Positions 16,706-24,701 of a DNA stretch of 64,000 nucleotides are shown in pieces. The stretch covers positions 62,001 to 126,000 of the forward strand of contig JAGWMG010000007.1 of assembly GCA_028871795.1 (NCBI GenBank). Direction: 5' to 3'. The notes under the pieces were generated by a model that did not search any database, was not told the origin of the DNA, and worked only from the letters and a program-made list of their open reading frames with translations. Each line of letters starts with the position of its first letter. Positions within the stretch are counted from its first letter, which is position 1. Origin of the DNA: Alphaproteobacteria bacterium. Lineage in GTDB: Bacteria > Pseudomonadota > Alphaproteobacteria > Micropepsales > Micropepsaceae. A program made the position numbers and the translations under genes.

Positions 16706-19594
16706 ATGCAACCGACGATCTCCACGCTTATGAGGATCGTGCTCGGCGCCATCGCGGCCCTCGTCATTATCACACCCGCGCTGGCGGACAACCTTGTCTT
16801 ATTCGACGGCAAGACGGTTGCTTCCATTGTCTACGCGGGATCGGACGGCACTGCGATGTCGAAGGCCGCCGCCCTTCTTTCGCACGATCTGAGCGAACTG
16901 ACCGGCCGCCTCCCCACGGTCGCCTCCAGCGTCTCCGGCGGCAAAGGCGTCGCGGTGGTGATCGGCCGCGCGGACTCGCCCGAGATCGCCGCCATCCTGA
17001 AGGCCAACGCCATCAGCACCGCGTCGATCGCGGGAAAATGGGAAACCTATGGCCGCGCCGCGGTTCCCGCGCCCTGGAACCCCAAGGAGCGTGTTCTTGT
17101 CGTCTTCGGATCGGATACGCGCGGCACCATCTGGGGCGTGATCGACCTGACGCGCGAGTTGGGAGTCTCACCCTGGGAATGGTGGGCGGACGTCAAGACC
17201 CGCAGGGTCGCCCGCATCGCCGTCGATGCCACTCTGCGCTATTCGAAAGAGCCGTCGGTAAAATATCGCGGCATCTTCCTGAACGACGAGGATTTCGGCC
17301 TCCATCCGTGGTCCGCCAAGACCTATGATCCCAAGGGCGGCGACATCGGGCCCAAGACCTACGCGCGCATCTTCGAACTGATGTGGCGGCTGAAGGCCAA
17401 CACGATCTGGCCGGCGATGCACAAGATCACTGATCCGTTCAACGCCGATCCCGGTAATACCGAGATGGCGGCGTCCTACGCGATCGTGCGGGCCTCCTCC
17501 CATGCCGAACCCATGCTGCGTTCCAACGAGCGCGAATGGAACGAAAAGACGATGGGGCCGTTCAACTGGCTCACCAACAAACAGAACGTCCTCAAGTACT
17601 GGGACGACGTGGTGAACGAGAAAAAGCAGTTCGAGAATCTCTATACGGTCGGACTTCGCGGCACGGGCGACAGTCCAATGGAAGGCGTCGAAACGCCCCA
17701 GCAGACCGCCAGAGTGCTCGAGGACGTGATCGCCGAACAACGCAAAATCCTGGAGGACCGGGTCGGCAAACCGGCGGACCGGATCCCGCAGGTCTTCACG
17801 CCCTACAAGGAAGTGCTCCCCGCCTACGACGCCGGCCTGAAACTGCCCGACGACATCACCATCACCTGGCCGGACGACAATTACGGCTATATCCGCCGGC
17901 TCGGCAACGCGCAGGAGCGCGCGCGCTCGGGCGGTTCCGGCGTCTATTACCACATCTCCTACTGGGGCTCGCCGATGTCCTATCTGTGGCTGGCGACGAC
18001 GCACCCCGCGCTGTTGTGGGAGGAAATGGACAAAGCCTACCGCTTCGAAGCGCGCAGGATCTGGATCGTCAATGTCGGCGACACAAAGCCCGGCGAATAC
18101 CTGACCCAGCTTTTCCTCGACATGGCGTTCGACGACGGCGCCTTCCCCAACATCGACAGCGTTCGCGCCCATCTGAAGAACTGGGCGGCGGGGAGCTTCG
18201 GCGAAGAACATGCGGGCGAAATTGCCGACATCCTGTGGCGCTATTACGATCTCGCCTTCGCGCGGAAGCCGGAATTCATGGGCTGGAACGAACTTTATCC
18301 GAACCTGCCGCTGCATGAGACCGCGTTCAACATGCTCGATTTCGGCGACGAGAATGCGCGCCGCGTCGCCGCCTACCAGGACATCGCTTTGCAGGCCGAC
18401 AAGTTGACGGCGCAACTGCCGAAGGACCGCCGCGACGCCTTCTTCCAACTCGTCCGCTATCCGGTGGATGCCGCCGCGGATTTCAACGAGCGCATCCTCG
18501 ACACCGACAAGGCCATCGCCTATGGCCTGCAGCACCGCGCCAGCGCCAATCTCTATTCGGCGCGCGCCGGACAGGCGCAGGCCCGCCTCCTCGCCGCCAC
18601 GCATACCTACAACGATGTGATGTCCGGCGGGAAATGGCGCAATATGATGGACATTGCGCCGAACCGGCTGCCGCAGTTCGAACCGCCCGTCTTTCCAACC
18701 TGGAAGGGTGGCGGCGACACGGGTTGCGGCGTGCAAGCCGAGGGCGGCGGCTATTACGACGCCGGCGGCGGCTTGCCGGTTTTGCCCGCGTTCCATCGCG
18801 AACTGGGCGGCAGCCGCTACGTCGATATTTTCGTCAAGACGCCCGTGGCCGCCGCATGGACCGCCACGGCCGGCGCACCGTGGATCAAACTCAGCCGGAC
18901 CAAGGGCGGTCTCGGGCCGAAGAACCCCGAGCAGCGCTTCCTAGTCTCGATCGACTGGGCCGGCGCGCCGGAGAAAGGGCGCAGCAAGATCACGCTTACT
19001 TGCGGAGCGGCGAAAAAACCAATTCCGGTCGGCGTACCGATCGCGCCGCGCAGCCCGCCCGGCGTCTCCTTCATCGAGGCGGACCGGATCGTGTCGATGT
19101 ATGCCGCCCACGCGGATACGAGGAGCGACGGCTGGGAGGTGCTCGACGGGTTGGGCCATGCCGGCGCCAGCCTGCGCACCAGGCTCGATATGGCGTCGAT
19201 CGATACCGCCGATCCGGCTGCGATTTTGAAAGCGCCGGCCGTCACCTATCGCTTTGCCACGGCGACGGCGGATGATCCCGCGACACTGCGCGCGATCGCA
19301 CTGCCGATGCTGCCCGTCACCTCGGCAAACGGCATGCGGATCGCGGTTTCCGTCGACGGCGGCGCACCGAAGATACTCGACCTCAGTGCGGCCGAATTCA
19401 GCGCGACGTGGCGGCGAAACGTCCTGACCAATACCGCCGTCGGTCAAATCGGAAACCTGCGGCTGGCGCCAGGCGCGCATGCATTGACCGTTTATGCGCT
19501 CGATCCGGGCGTCACACTGGATCGCCTTGAAGTCAGCTTCACGGGGGCGCAGCGCGCCTACGGACCGGTTCCCGAAACAAGGATCAAGCCGTGA
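16706..19594 (+). CDS. Glycoside hydrolase family 115 xylan alpha-(4-O-methyl)-glucuronidase (exported)
   Basis: 962 residues from the ATG at 16706 (GAGG upstream); the signal peptide MRIVLGAIAALVIITPALA follows at residues 9-27. Upstream in-frame ATGs fall in or near the operator and are not preferred. GH115 hallmarks are KYRGIFLNDEDFGLHPW, the long (alpha/beta)8 barrel with RLKANTIWPAMH, ITWPDDNYGYIRR, and VYYHISYWGSPMSYLW. The C-terminal BACON-like and sandwich regions (AAWTATAGAPWIKLS) match the family. GH115 removes (methyl)glucuronic acid from both internal and terminal xylose of xylan. First gene of the GH115-GH10-GH67 operon, and the longest enzyme of the locus. Confidence 0.93.
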   Translation: MQPTISTLMRIVLGAIAALVIITPALADNLVLFDGKTVASIVYAGSDGTAMSKAAALLSHDLSELTGRLPTVASSVSGGKGVAVVIGRADSPEIAAILKANAISTASIAGKWETYGRAAVPAPWNPKERVLVVFGSDTRGTIWGVIDLTRELGVSPWEWWADVKTRRVARIAVDATLRYSKEPSVKYRGIFLNDEDFGLHPWSAKTYDPKGGDIGPKTYARIFELMWRLKANTIWPAMHKITDPFNADPGNTEMAASYAIVRASSHAEPMLRSNEREWNEKTMGPFNWLTNKQNVLKYWDDVVNEKKQFENLYTVGLRGTGDSPMEGVETPQQTARVLEDVIAEQRKILEDRVGKPADRIPQVFTPYKEVLPAYDAGLKLPDDITITWPDDNYGYIRRLGNAQERARSGGSGVYYHISYWGSPMSYLWLATTHPALLWEEMDKAYRFEARRIWIVNVGDTKPGEYLTQLFLDMAFDDGAFPNIDSVRAHLKNWAAGSFGEEHAGEIADILWRYYDLAFARKPEFMGWNELYPNLPLHETAFNMLDFGDENARRVAAYQDIALQADKLTAQLPKDRRDAFFQLVRYPVDAAADFNERILDTDKAIAYGLQHRASANLYSARAGQAQARLLAATHTYNDVMSGGKWRNMMDIAPNRLPQFEPPVFPTWKGGGDTGCGVQAEGGGYYDAGGGLPVLPAFHRELGGSRYVDIFVKTPVAAAWTATAGAPWIKLSRTKGGLGPKNPEQRFLVSIDWAGAPEKGRSKITLTCGAAKKPIPVGVPIAPRSPPGVSFIEADRIVSMYAAHADTRSDGWEVLDGLGHAGASLRTRLDMASIDTADPAAILKAPAVTYRFATATADDPATLRAIALPMLPVTSANGMRIAVSVDGGAPKILDLSAAEFSATWRRNVLTNTAVGQIGNLRLAPGAHALTVYALDPGVTLDRLEVSFTGAQRAYGPVPETRIKP

Positions 19595-20793
19595 GCAAGA
19601 TCACGCGCCGCACCTGCATGACGCTGGCGCTGGCCGCGGCGGCGGGCGGGTGCGCGGAGTTCGACCCGATCTTCGGCGCTCTGACGCCCGGCCCCGCGTC
19701 GGATTCTCTGAACGGACTGGCGAAGGCAAAAGGGCTGCGCTTCGGAAGCTGCCTGGGAACCGGCCCCAGCAGTGCGCCCGGGGGCGCCGCGGACCGGCGC
19801 GGGAGCCAGTTCGACGACGCCAATTTGCGCACGCTGATGACCTCCCAGTGCGGCATGCTGGTCCCCGAGAACGAACTCAAATGGTATTCGCTGCGGAAAT
19901 CGCCGACGACGTTCGACTTCCGGCGCGCCGACAAGCTGGTCGATTTCGCGGAAGCGAACGGCATGGCGATCCGCGGCCATACCCTGCTGTGGAATCGGGC
20001 GCAGTGGTTTCCCGACTGGGTGGCGAACTACGATTTCGGCCCCACCCCGCGCGCCGAGGCCGAACGCATGCTGCGCCGACACATTGAGACGGTATGTGGC
20101 CGCTACGGGAAGCGCATCTTCGCCTATGACGTGATCAACGAGACGGTGATGCCGGAGACGGGCGAACTGGCCGAGACCGTGTTCACGAAATATCTGGGGC
20201 CGGACGTCGTGGACATTGCCTTTCACACCGCACGCGAGGCGGCGCCGCACGCGCAACTCGTCTATAACGACTATATGGGCTGGGAGCCCGGCGGCGGGAA
20301 GCATCGCGCCGGCGTCCTCAAGCTGCTGGAACGGATGAAGAAAAACGACGTGCCGGTCGATGCGTTGGGCGTGCAAAGCCATATCGGATCGAACAACAAT
20401 CCCGGCGGCGCCCCGGGCTTCGCGGAGGCGCGCGAGACCGAATGGCGGAAGTTCCTGGATGAGGTGGTCGGCATGAATCTCGATCTCGTCGTCACGGAAT
20501 TCGACGTGCACGACAAGGATGTGCCCGGCGACATCCCGACACGCGACCGCGCCGTCGCCGATCTGGGCCGCGCCTATCTCGACCTGATGCTGAGCTATCC
20601 TCGGTTGCGCTACGTGATGGCCTGGGGACTGGTGGACAAATATTCGTGGCTGCAGAATCGTCCACCGCGCGCGGACGGATTGCCCAAGCGGCCGTGTCCG
20701 TACGATGAGAACTATCGGCCCAAGCTGTTGCGCGAGGCCGTAGCGAATGCCTTTCGCGCCGCACCGACCAGGCCCTCCATGAAAGCTGGCTGA
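19591..20793 (+). CDS. Endo-1,4-beta-xylanase, glycoside hydrolase family 10 (lipoprotein)
   Basis: 400 residues starting at a GTG whose GTGA overlaps the GH115 stop, so translation is coupled. The N-terminus MSKITRRTCMTLALAAAAGGC has a twin-arginine-like pair and a lipobox (AGGC, Cys21), suggesting a membrane-anchored lipoprotein. The GH10 barrel is complete: GHTLLWNRAQWFPDW, acid/base Glu184 in YDVINETV, LVYNDY, GVQSHI, and nucleophile Glu303 in VVTEFDVHD. It cuts the xylan backbone. Anchoring beside two glucuronidases suggests stepwise processing at the cell surface or in the periplasm. Confidence 0.95.
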   Translation: MSKITRRTCMTLALAAAAGGCAEFDPIFGALTPGPASDSLNGLAKAKGLRFGSCLGTGPSSAPGGAADRRGSQFDDANLRTLMTSQCGMLVPENELKWYSLRKSPTTFDFRRADKLVDFAEANGMAIRGHTLLWNRAQWFPDWVANYDFGPTPRAEAERMLRRHIETVCGRYGKRIFAYDVINETVMPETGELAETVFTKYLGPDVVDIAFHTAREAAPHAQLVYNDYMGWEPGGGKHRAGVLKLLERMKKNDVPVDALGVQSHIGSNNNPGGAPGFAEARETEWRKFLDEVVGMNLDLVVTEFDVHDKDVPGDIPTRDRAVADLGRAYLDLMLSYPRLRYVMAWGLVDKYSWLQNRPPRADGLPKRPCPYDENYRPKLLREAVANAFRAAPTRPSMKAG

Positions 20794-20858
20794 AGGGAGA
20801 CGGCGATGAGCAGGGATCGACGCCCATCCCCCGCCGAAACAATGAAGGAGAATATCCG

Positions 20859-23021
20859 GTGAAAATCGCTTCGCTGCTGCAAGGTCTTTTTGTATCGGCG
20901 ATACTCGCCTTAGCGTCCGCTGCGCACGCCGAAGACGGCTACGATCTTTGGCTGCGTTACCATCCCGTCGAAAAGGAATGGCTGGGCCGGTACCGCACCG
21001 ACGCGACGACGCTCGTCACCGCGGGAAGCTCGCCGACAGCCCGGGCCGCACGAGACGAGCTGGCGCGGGGGCTTCGCGGGCTGTTGGGCCGCGCCGTCAA
21101 GCTCGACGACACGATCCGCGGCAACGGCGCTGTCCTGTTCGGGACACCGGCGAACTCGCGCACGATCGCCGGGCTGAACCTGCCGCTCGCCAAGCTCGGA
21201 GCGGAAGGCTATGTTATCAGGAGCGTGACGGCGCGCGGCCGCAAGCTGACCGTGATTGCCGCGAATGGCGATGTCGGCGTGCTCTACGGTGCGTTCCACT
21301 TCCTGCGCCTGATGCAGACGCGCCAGTCCATCGACCATCTGGACGTCGCCTCGGTGCCGCGCATCCAATATCGAATTCTCGATCACTGGGACAATCTCGA
21401 CCGCACCGTCGAGCGCGGCTACGCGGGGTTTTCGATCTGGGACTGGCAGAAGCTGCCGGACTATCTCGATCCGCGCTACACGGACTATGCCCGCGCGCAA
21501 GCTTCCATCGGCGTCAACGGCGTCGTGCTCAACAATGTCGGCGCCCAGACCGCAATGCTGACTCCGCTGTACCTGAAAAAAGCCGCCGCCCTGGCCGACG
21601 TCTTCCGCCCCTACGGGATCAAGGTCTATTTTTCCGTGCGGTGGAGCACGCCGATGGAACTCGACGGCCTCAAGAGCGCCGATCCGCTCGACCCGGCCGT
21701 GATCGCGTGGTGGAAGGCCAAAGCCGACGAAATCTACGGCGCCATTCCCGATTTCGGCGGTTTCCTGGTGAAGGCCAATTCCGAAGGCCAACCCGGCCCG
21801 CAGGACTACAAGCGCACGCACGCCGACGGCGCCAACATGCTGGCGGACGCGCTGGCGCCCCATCACGGCATCGTCATGTGGCGGGCCTTCGTCTATTCGC
21901 AAAACAATCCCGTGGATCGCGTCAAGCAGGCCTATGATGAGTTCGTGCCGCTCGACGGCAAGTTCGACGACAACGTCATCGTGCAGGTGAAGAACGGGCC
22001 GCTCGATTTCCAGCCGCGCGAGCCGTTCAGTCCGCTGTTCGGCGCGACGCCGAAGACGAACCTCGCGCTCGAAGTCCAGATCACCAAGGAATATCTCGGA
22101 TTTGCCACGCATCTCGCCTATCTCGGGACCATGTGGCAGGAGGTCCTCGAAAGCGACACCTATGCGCGCGGACCCGGCTCGACGGTCGCGAAAGTCGTCG
22201 ACGGCTCGCTGTTCGCGAACAAGCTCACCGCCATGGCGGGCGTCGGCAACGTCGGCACGGACCGCAACTGGACCGGCTCGCAGTTCAACCAGGCGAACTG
22301 GTACGCCTTCGGCCGCCTGGCCTGGAATCCGAATCTTTCGGCGCGCGCGATTGCCGAGGAGTGGGTGCGCATGACCTTCACCAACGACAAGGCCTTCGTC
22401 GCGCCGGTCGTCGACATGATGATGGGCTCGCGCGAAACCGTCGTGGACTACATGACGCCGCTCGGGCTGGCGCATCTCATGGGCACCGGCCATCACTATG
22501 GACCGGCCCCGTGGGTCGACAACGCCGGGCGTCCCGACTGGAACCCGGTCTATTATCATCGCGCCGACGCGCAGGGTATCGGCGTCGATCGGACACCGAC
22601 AGGCAGCAATGCCGTCGCACAATATGCGCCACCGCTGGCGGCGCAGTTTACCGATCTCGACAAGACACCCGACAAGTATCTCCTGTGGTTCCATCACGTT
22701 GCGTGGGATTACAAGATGAAATCCGGGCGCACATTGTGGGACAAGCTGGTGCTGCACTACACGCATGGGGTCGAGGACGTGGCGAAGATGCGGACCACCT
22801 GGGCAAAGCTAAGGCCCTATGTCGATCCCCAGAGATACGAGGAGACGGCCGCCTATCTGGCGATCCAAGAGAAGGAAGCCAAGTGGTGGCGCGATGCGTG
22901 CATCGCCTATTTCCAGACCTTCTCGAACCGCCCGCTGCCGCCCGGCATGGCACCTCCCGAACATCCGCTGGCGTATTATAAGGGCCTGAGCTTTCCTTAT
23001 GAGCCGGGAACCGCGCGGTGA
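20859..23021 (+). CDS. aguA: Alpha-glucuronidase, glycoside hydrolase family 67
   Basis: 720 residues from a GTG with AAGGAG upstream, and a signal peptide ending AAHAED near residue 25. GH67 removes (methyl)glucuronic acid only from the non-reducing terminal xylose of short oligosaccharides. Acid Glu309 is in VKANSEGQPGP, and Asp383 and Glu411 line up with the paired bases known in Cellvibrio GlcA67A. DHWDNLDRTVERGYAG is a strong family signature. It follows GH10 by 65 bp in the same operon. Many GH67 enzymes are cytoplasmic, so the apparent signal peptide is notable. It ends convergently 22 bp from uxuB. Confidence 0.93.
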   Translation: MKIASLLQGLFVSAILALASAAHAEDGYDLWLRYHPVEKEWLGRYRTDATTLVTAGSSPTARAARDELARGLRGLLGRAVKLDDTIRGNGAVLFGTPANSRTIAGLNLPLAKLGAEGYVIRSVTARGRKLTVIAANGDVGVLYGAFHFLRLMQTRQSIDHLDVASVPRIQYRILDHWDNLDRTVERGYAGFSIWDWQKLPDYLDPRYTDYARAQASIGVNGVVLNNVGAQTAMLTPLYLKKAAALADVFRPYGIKVYFSVRWSTPMELDGLKSADPLDPAVIAWWKAKADEIYGAIPDFGGFLVKANSEGQPGPQDYKRTHADGANMLADALAPHHGIVMWRAFVYSQNNPVDRVKQAYDEFVPLDGKFDDNVIVQVKNGPLDFQPREPFSPLFGATPKTNLALEVQITKEYLGFATHLAYLGTMWQEVLESDTYARGPGSTVAKVVDGSLFANKLTAMAGVGNVGTDRNWTGSQFNQANWYAFGRLAWNPNLSARAIAEEWVRMTFTNDKAFVAPVVDMMMGSRETVVDYMTPLGLAHLMGTGHHYGPAPWVDNAGRPDWNPVYYHRADAQGIGVDRTPTGSNAVAQYAPPLAAQFTDLDKTPDKYLLWFHHVAWDYKMKSGRTLWDKLVLHYTHGVEDVAKMRTTWAKLRPYVDPQRYEETAAYLAIQEKEAKWWRDACIAYFQTFSNRPLPPGMAPPEHPLAYYKGLSFPYEPGTAR

Positions 23022-23043
23022 TCCTCCGAACGCGGCACGGCGC

Positions 23044-24519
23044 TCACTCCGCCGGCAGAAGCTTGGGGAGCCGGTCGTAGGCGGAGGCCACGGCCGCCGC
23101 AAATCGCCGGTCGCCGGCAAGATCGGACGCAAAGATTTCGCGCACGGCAAGAAACCGCGGCACGTCGGCGCCCGCTTCGCCGGTGCATTCCCGGCCGATA
23201 CGCGCCAGGCGCTCGGCAAGCGGATCGTTGAGCGTTCGCCCCTCCTTGGCCTCGCGCACCGCGAAGCGCATCCAGGCCGCAACGGAAACCGCAAGCCGCT
23301 CGATCGGGCGTCCGGCCGATAACGCGTCTGCGATCGTCGCGAGAATGCGATAAGGCAGCTTCTGGGAGCCGTCGGACCCGATCTGGATGAGCTTGTGCGT
23401 CAGTGCGGGGTTGCGGAAGCGCTTCAGGATGTCGGAGACATAGGAATCGAAGTCGAGGCCGCGGGTCTTGCGCAGCGAGACCGCGATGTCCTCACGCATC
23501 ATGCGCTCGACGAAGCCCGCCAAGCGGGCGTCGCCCATGGCTTCGCCGACAGAGGCATAGCCCATCAGCAGCCCGACATAGGCGAGCGTCGAGTGGGCGC
23601 CGTTCAGCAGCCGCAGCTTCGCAAGCTCATAGGCCTTCACGTCGCCCGTCAGGCTGGCGCCCACACCGGCAAGATCGGGAGCATCGGGACCAAGGATGTC
23701 CTCGACAACCCATTGCAGGAAGCTTTCCCGCTGCACCGGTGCGTCGTCGAACACGCCGACCGCTTCGGCCACCTTCTGCTTCAGCGCCTCGTCGCCGGCG
23801 GGCGTGATGCTGTCGACCATCGTGCATGGAAAGCGCACCTCGCCGGCAATCCAGGCCGTCAAATCCTTGTCGCCGCAGGCTTTCGCGAAGCTCAGAACCG
23901 CCGCGTGCAGCTTCTCGCCATTGGCCACCATGTTGTCGCAACTCATGGCGACGAAAGGGGCAAGCCCCTTGGCTTTGCGCCGCGCCAATCCCTCCGTCAC
24001 CCAGCCCACGGCGCTGACGGGCCTGGCCGGATCGGCGAGGTCATGGGCGATGTCGGGATGCCGGAAATCCAGCGCGCCGCTGCCGTCGAGGCAGTAGCCC
24101 TTCTCGGTCACCGTAAGCGTCACGAGCTTGACCTGGGGATGGGTCAGGCGGGAGAAAATCGTCTCGGCGTCGTCCGGCACCACGAGAATTTCCTTGAGCG
24201 AACCCACGACGCGATACCGGATTTGGGCATCCAGCTCGGCGACGACGTAAAGGCAATCCTGCGGCCGCAGCGCCTTCGCAAGCCCGGGCGGACGCAGCTC
24301 GGCACCACAGACGGCCCAGCGCGGATCGCGCTCCAGGAGCGTGTCGTAGTACCAGGCTTGATGACCGCGATGGAACGCACCGGGCCCGAAATGGACGATG
24401 CCGACTTGCGTCCGTCCGCGATCGTAACGCGGGACAATGACGCCGGACCGCACAGCGGACAAGCTTTGCGCCGTCAGGCGGCGTCTTTCGGAGTCGTGCT
24501 TCTTCTGCGGAGCGTTCAT
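23044..24519 (-). CDS. uxuB: Fructuronate reductase / mannitol dehydrogenase family (UxuB)
   Basis: 491 residues, the usual length of the long-chain polyol dehydrogenase family. The N-terminal Rossmann domain begins VGIVHFGPGAFHRGHQAWYYD; the second domain carries KLRLLNGAHSTLAYVGLL, the family's catalytic-lysine helix region. In glucuronate catabolism UxuB reduces D-fructuronate to D-mannonate with NADH, the substrate of the ManD enzyme at 6.3-7.5 kb. Mannitol or arabinitol dehydrogenases share the fold; the presence of manD and two glucuronidases makes UxuB the best choice. The upstream terminator at 24551-24590 separates it from the receptor gene. Confidence 0.88.
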   Translation of the reverse strand: MNAPQKKHDSERRRLTAQSLSAVRSGVIVPRYDRGRTQVGIVHFGPGAFHRGHQAWYYDTLLERDPRWAVCGAELRPPGLAKALRPQDCLYVVAELDAQIRYRVVGSLKEILVVPDDAETIFSRLTHPQVKLVTLTVTEKGYCLDGSGALDFRHPDIAHDLADPARPVSAVGWVTEGLARRKAKGLAPFVAMSCDNMVANGEKLHAAVLSFAKACGDKDLTAWIAGEVRFPCTMVDSITPAGDEALKQKVAEAVGVFDDAPVQRESFLQWVVEDILGPDAPDLAGVGASLTGDVKAYELAKLRLLNGAHSTLAYVGLLMGYASVGEAMGDARLAGFVERMMREDIAVSLRKTRGLDFDSYVSDILKRFRNPALTHKLIQIGSDGSQKLPYRILATIADALSAGRPIERLAVSVAAWMRFAVREAKEGRTLNDPLAERLARIGRECTGEAGADVPRFLAVREIFASDLAGDRRFAAAVASAYDRLPKLLPAE

Positions 24520-24550
24520 GGACGGCCTCTGAGACGGCGCCGATTATCCC

Positions 24551-24590
24551 AAAAAGAAACGAGTGGCGCACTTGTTTTGTGCACCACTCG
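24551..24590 (-). terminator. Rho-independent terminator after the TonB receptor gene
   Basis: On the minus strand a hairpin of 12-bp arms with one mismatch (CGAGTGGTGCAC and GTGCGCCACTCG, 7-base loop) is followed at once by TTTCTTTTT. It sits between the receptor stop (24702) and the uxuB start (24519), so uxuB should be transcribed from its own promoter. Confidence 0.8.
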
Positions 24591-24641
24591 GAAGTCTTGC
24601 AAGGCGGATCAACGAAAGTACTTCAGGGGAGTACCAAGTTT

Positions 24642-24689
24642 TCCTTTCCGCCACCCCTCTCTTGCGAGAGGAAGTGGTGGCGGAAAGGA
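24642..24689. repeat. Long imperfect palindrome downstream of the TonB receptor
   Basis: A 14-bp arm TCCTTTCCGCCACC (24642-24655) pairs with 24676-24689, and inside it CCTCTC-TTGC-GAGAGG forms a second stem, leaving a 4-base bulge. The stem would hold 20 base pairs. There is no T-run, so it is not a classical terminator; it may protect the 3' end of the receptor mRNA or be a dispersed intergenic repeat. Confidence 0.6.
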
Positions 24690-24701
24690 TAAGTTTACGG
24701 C

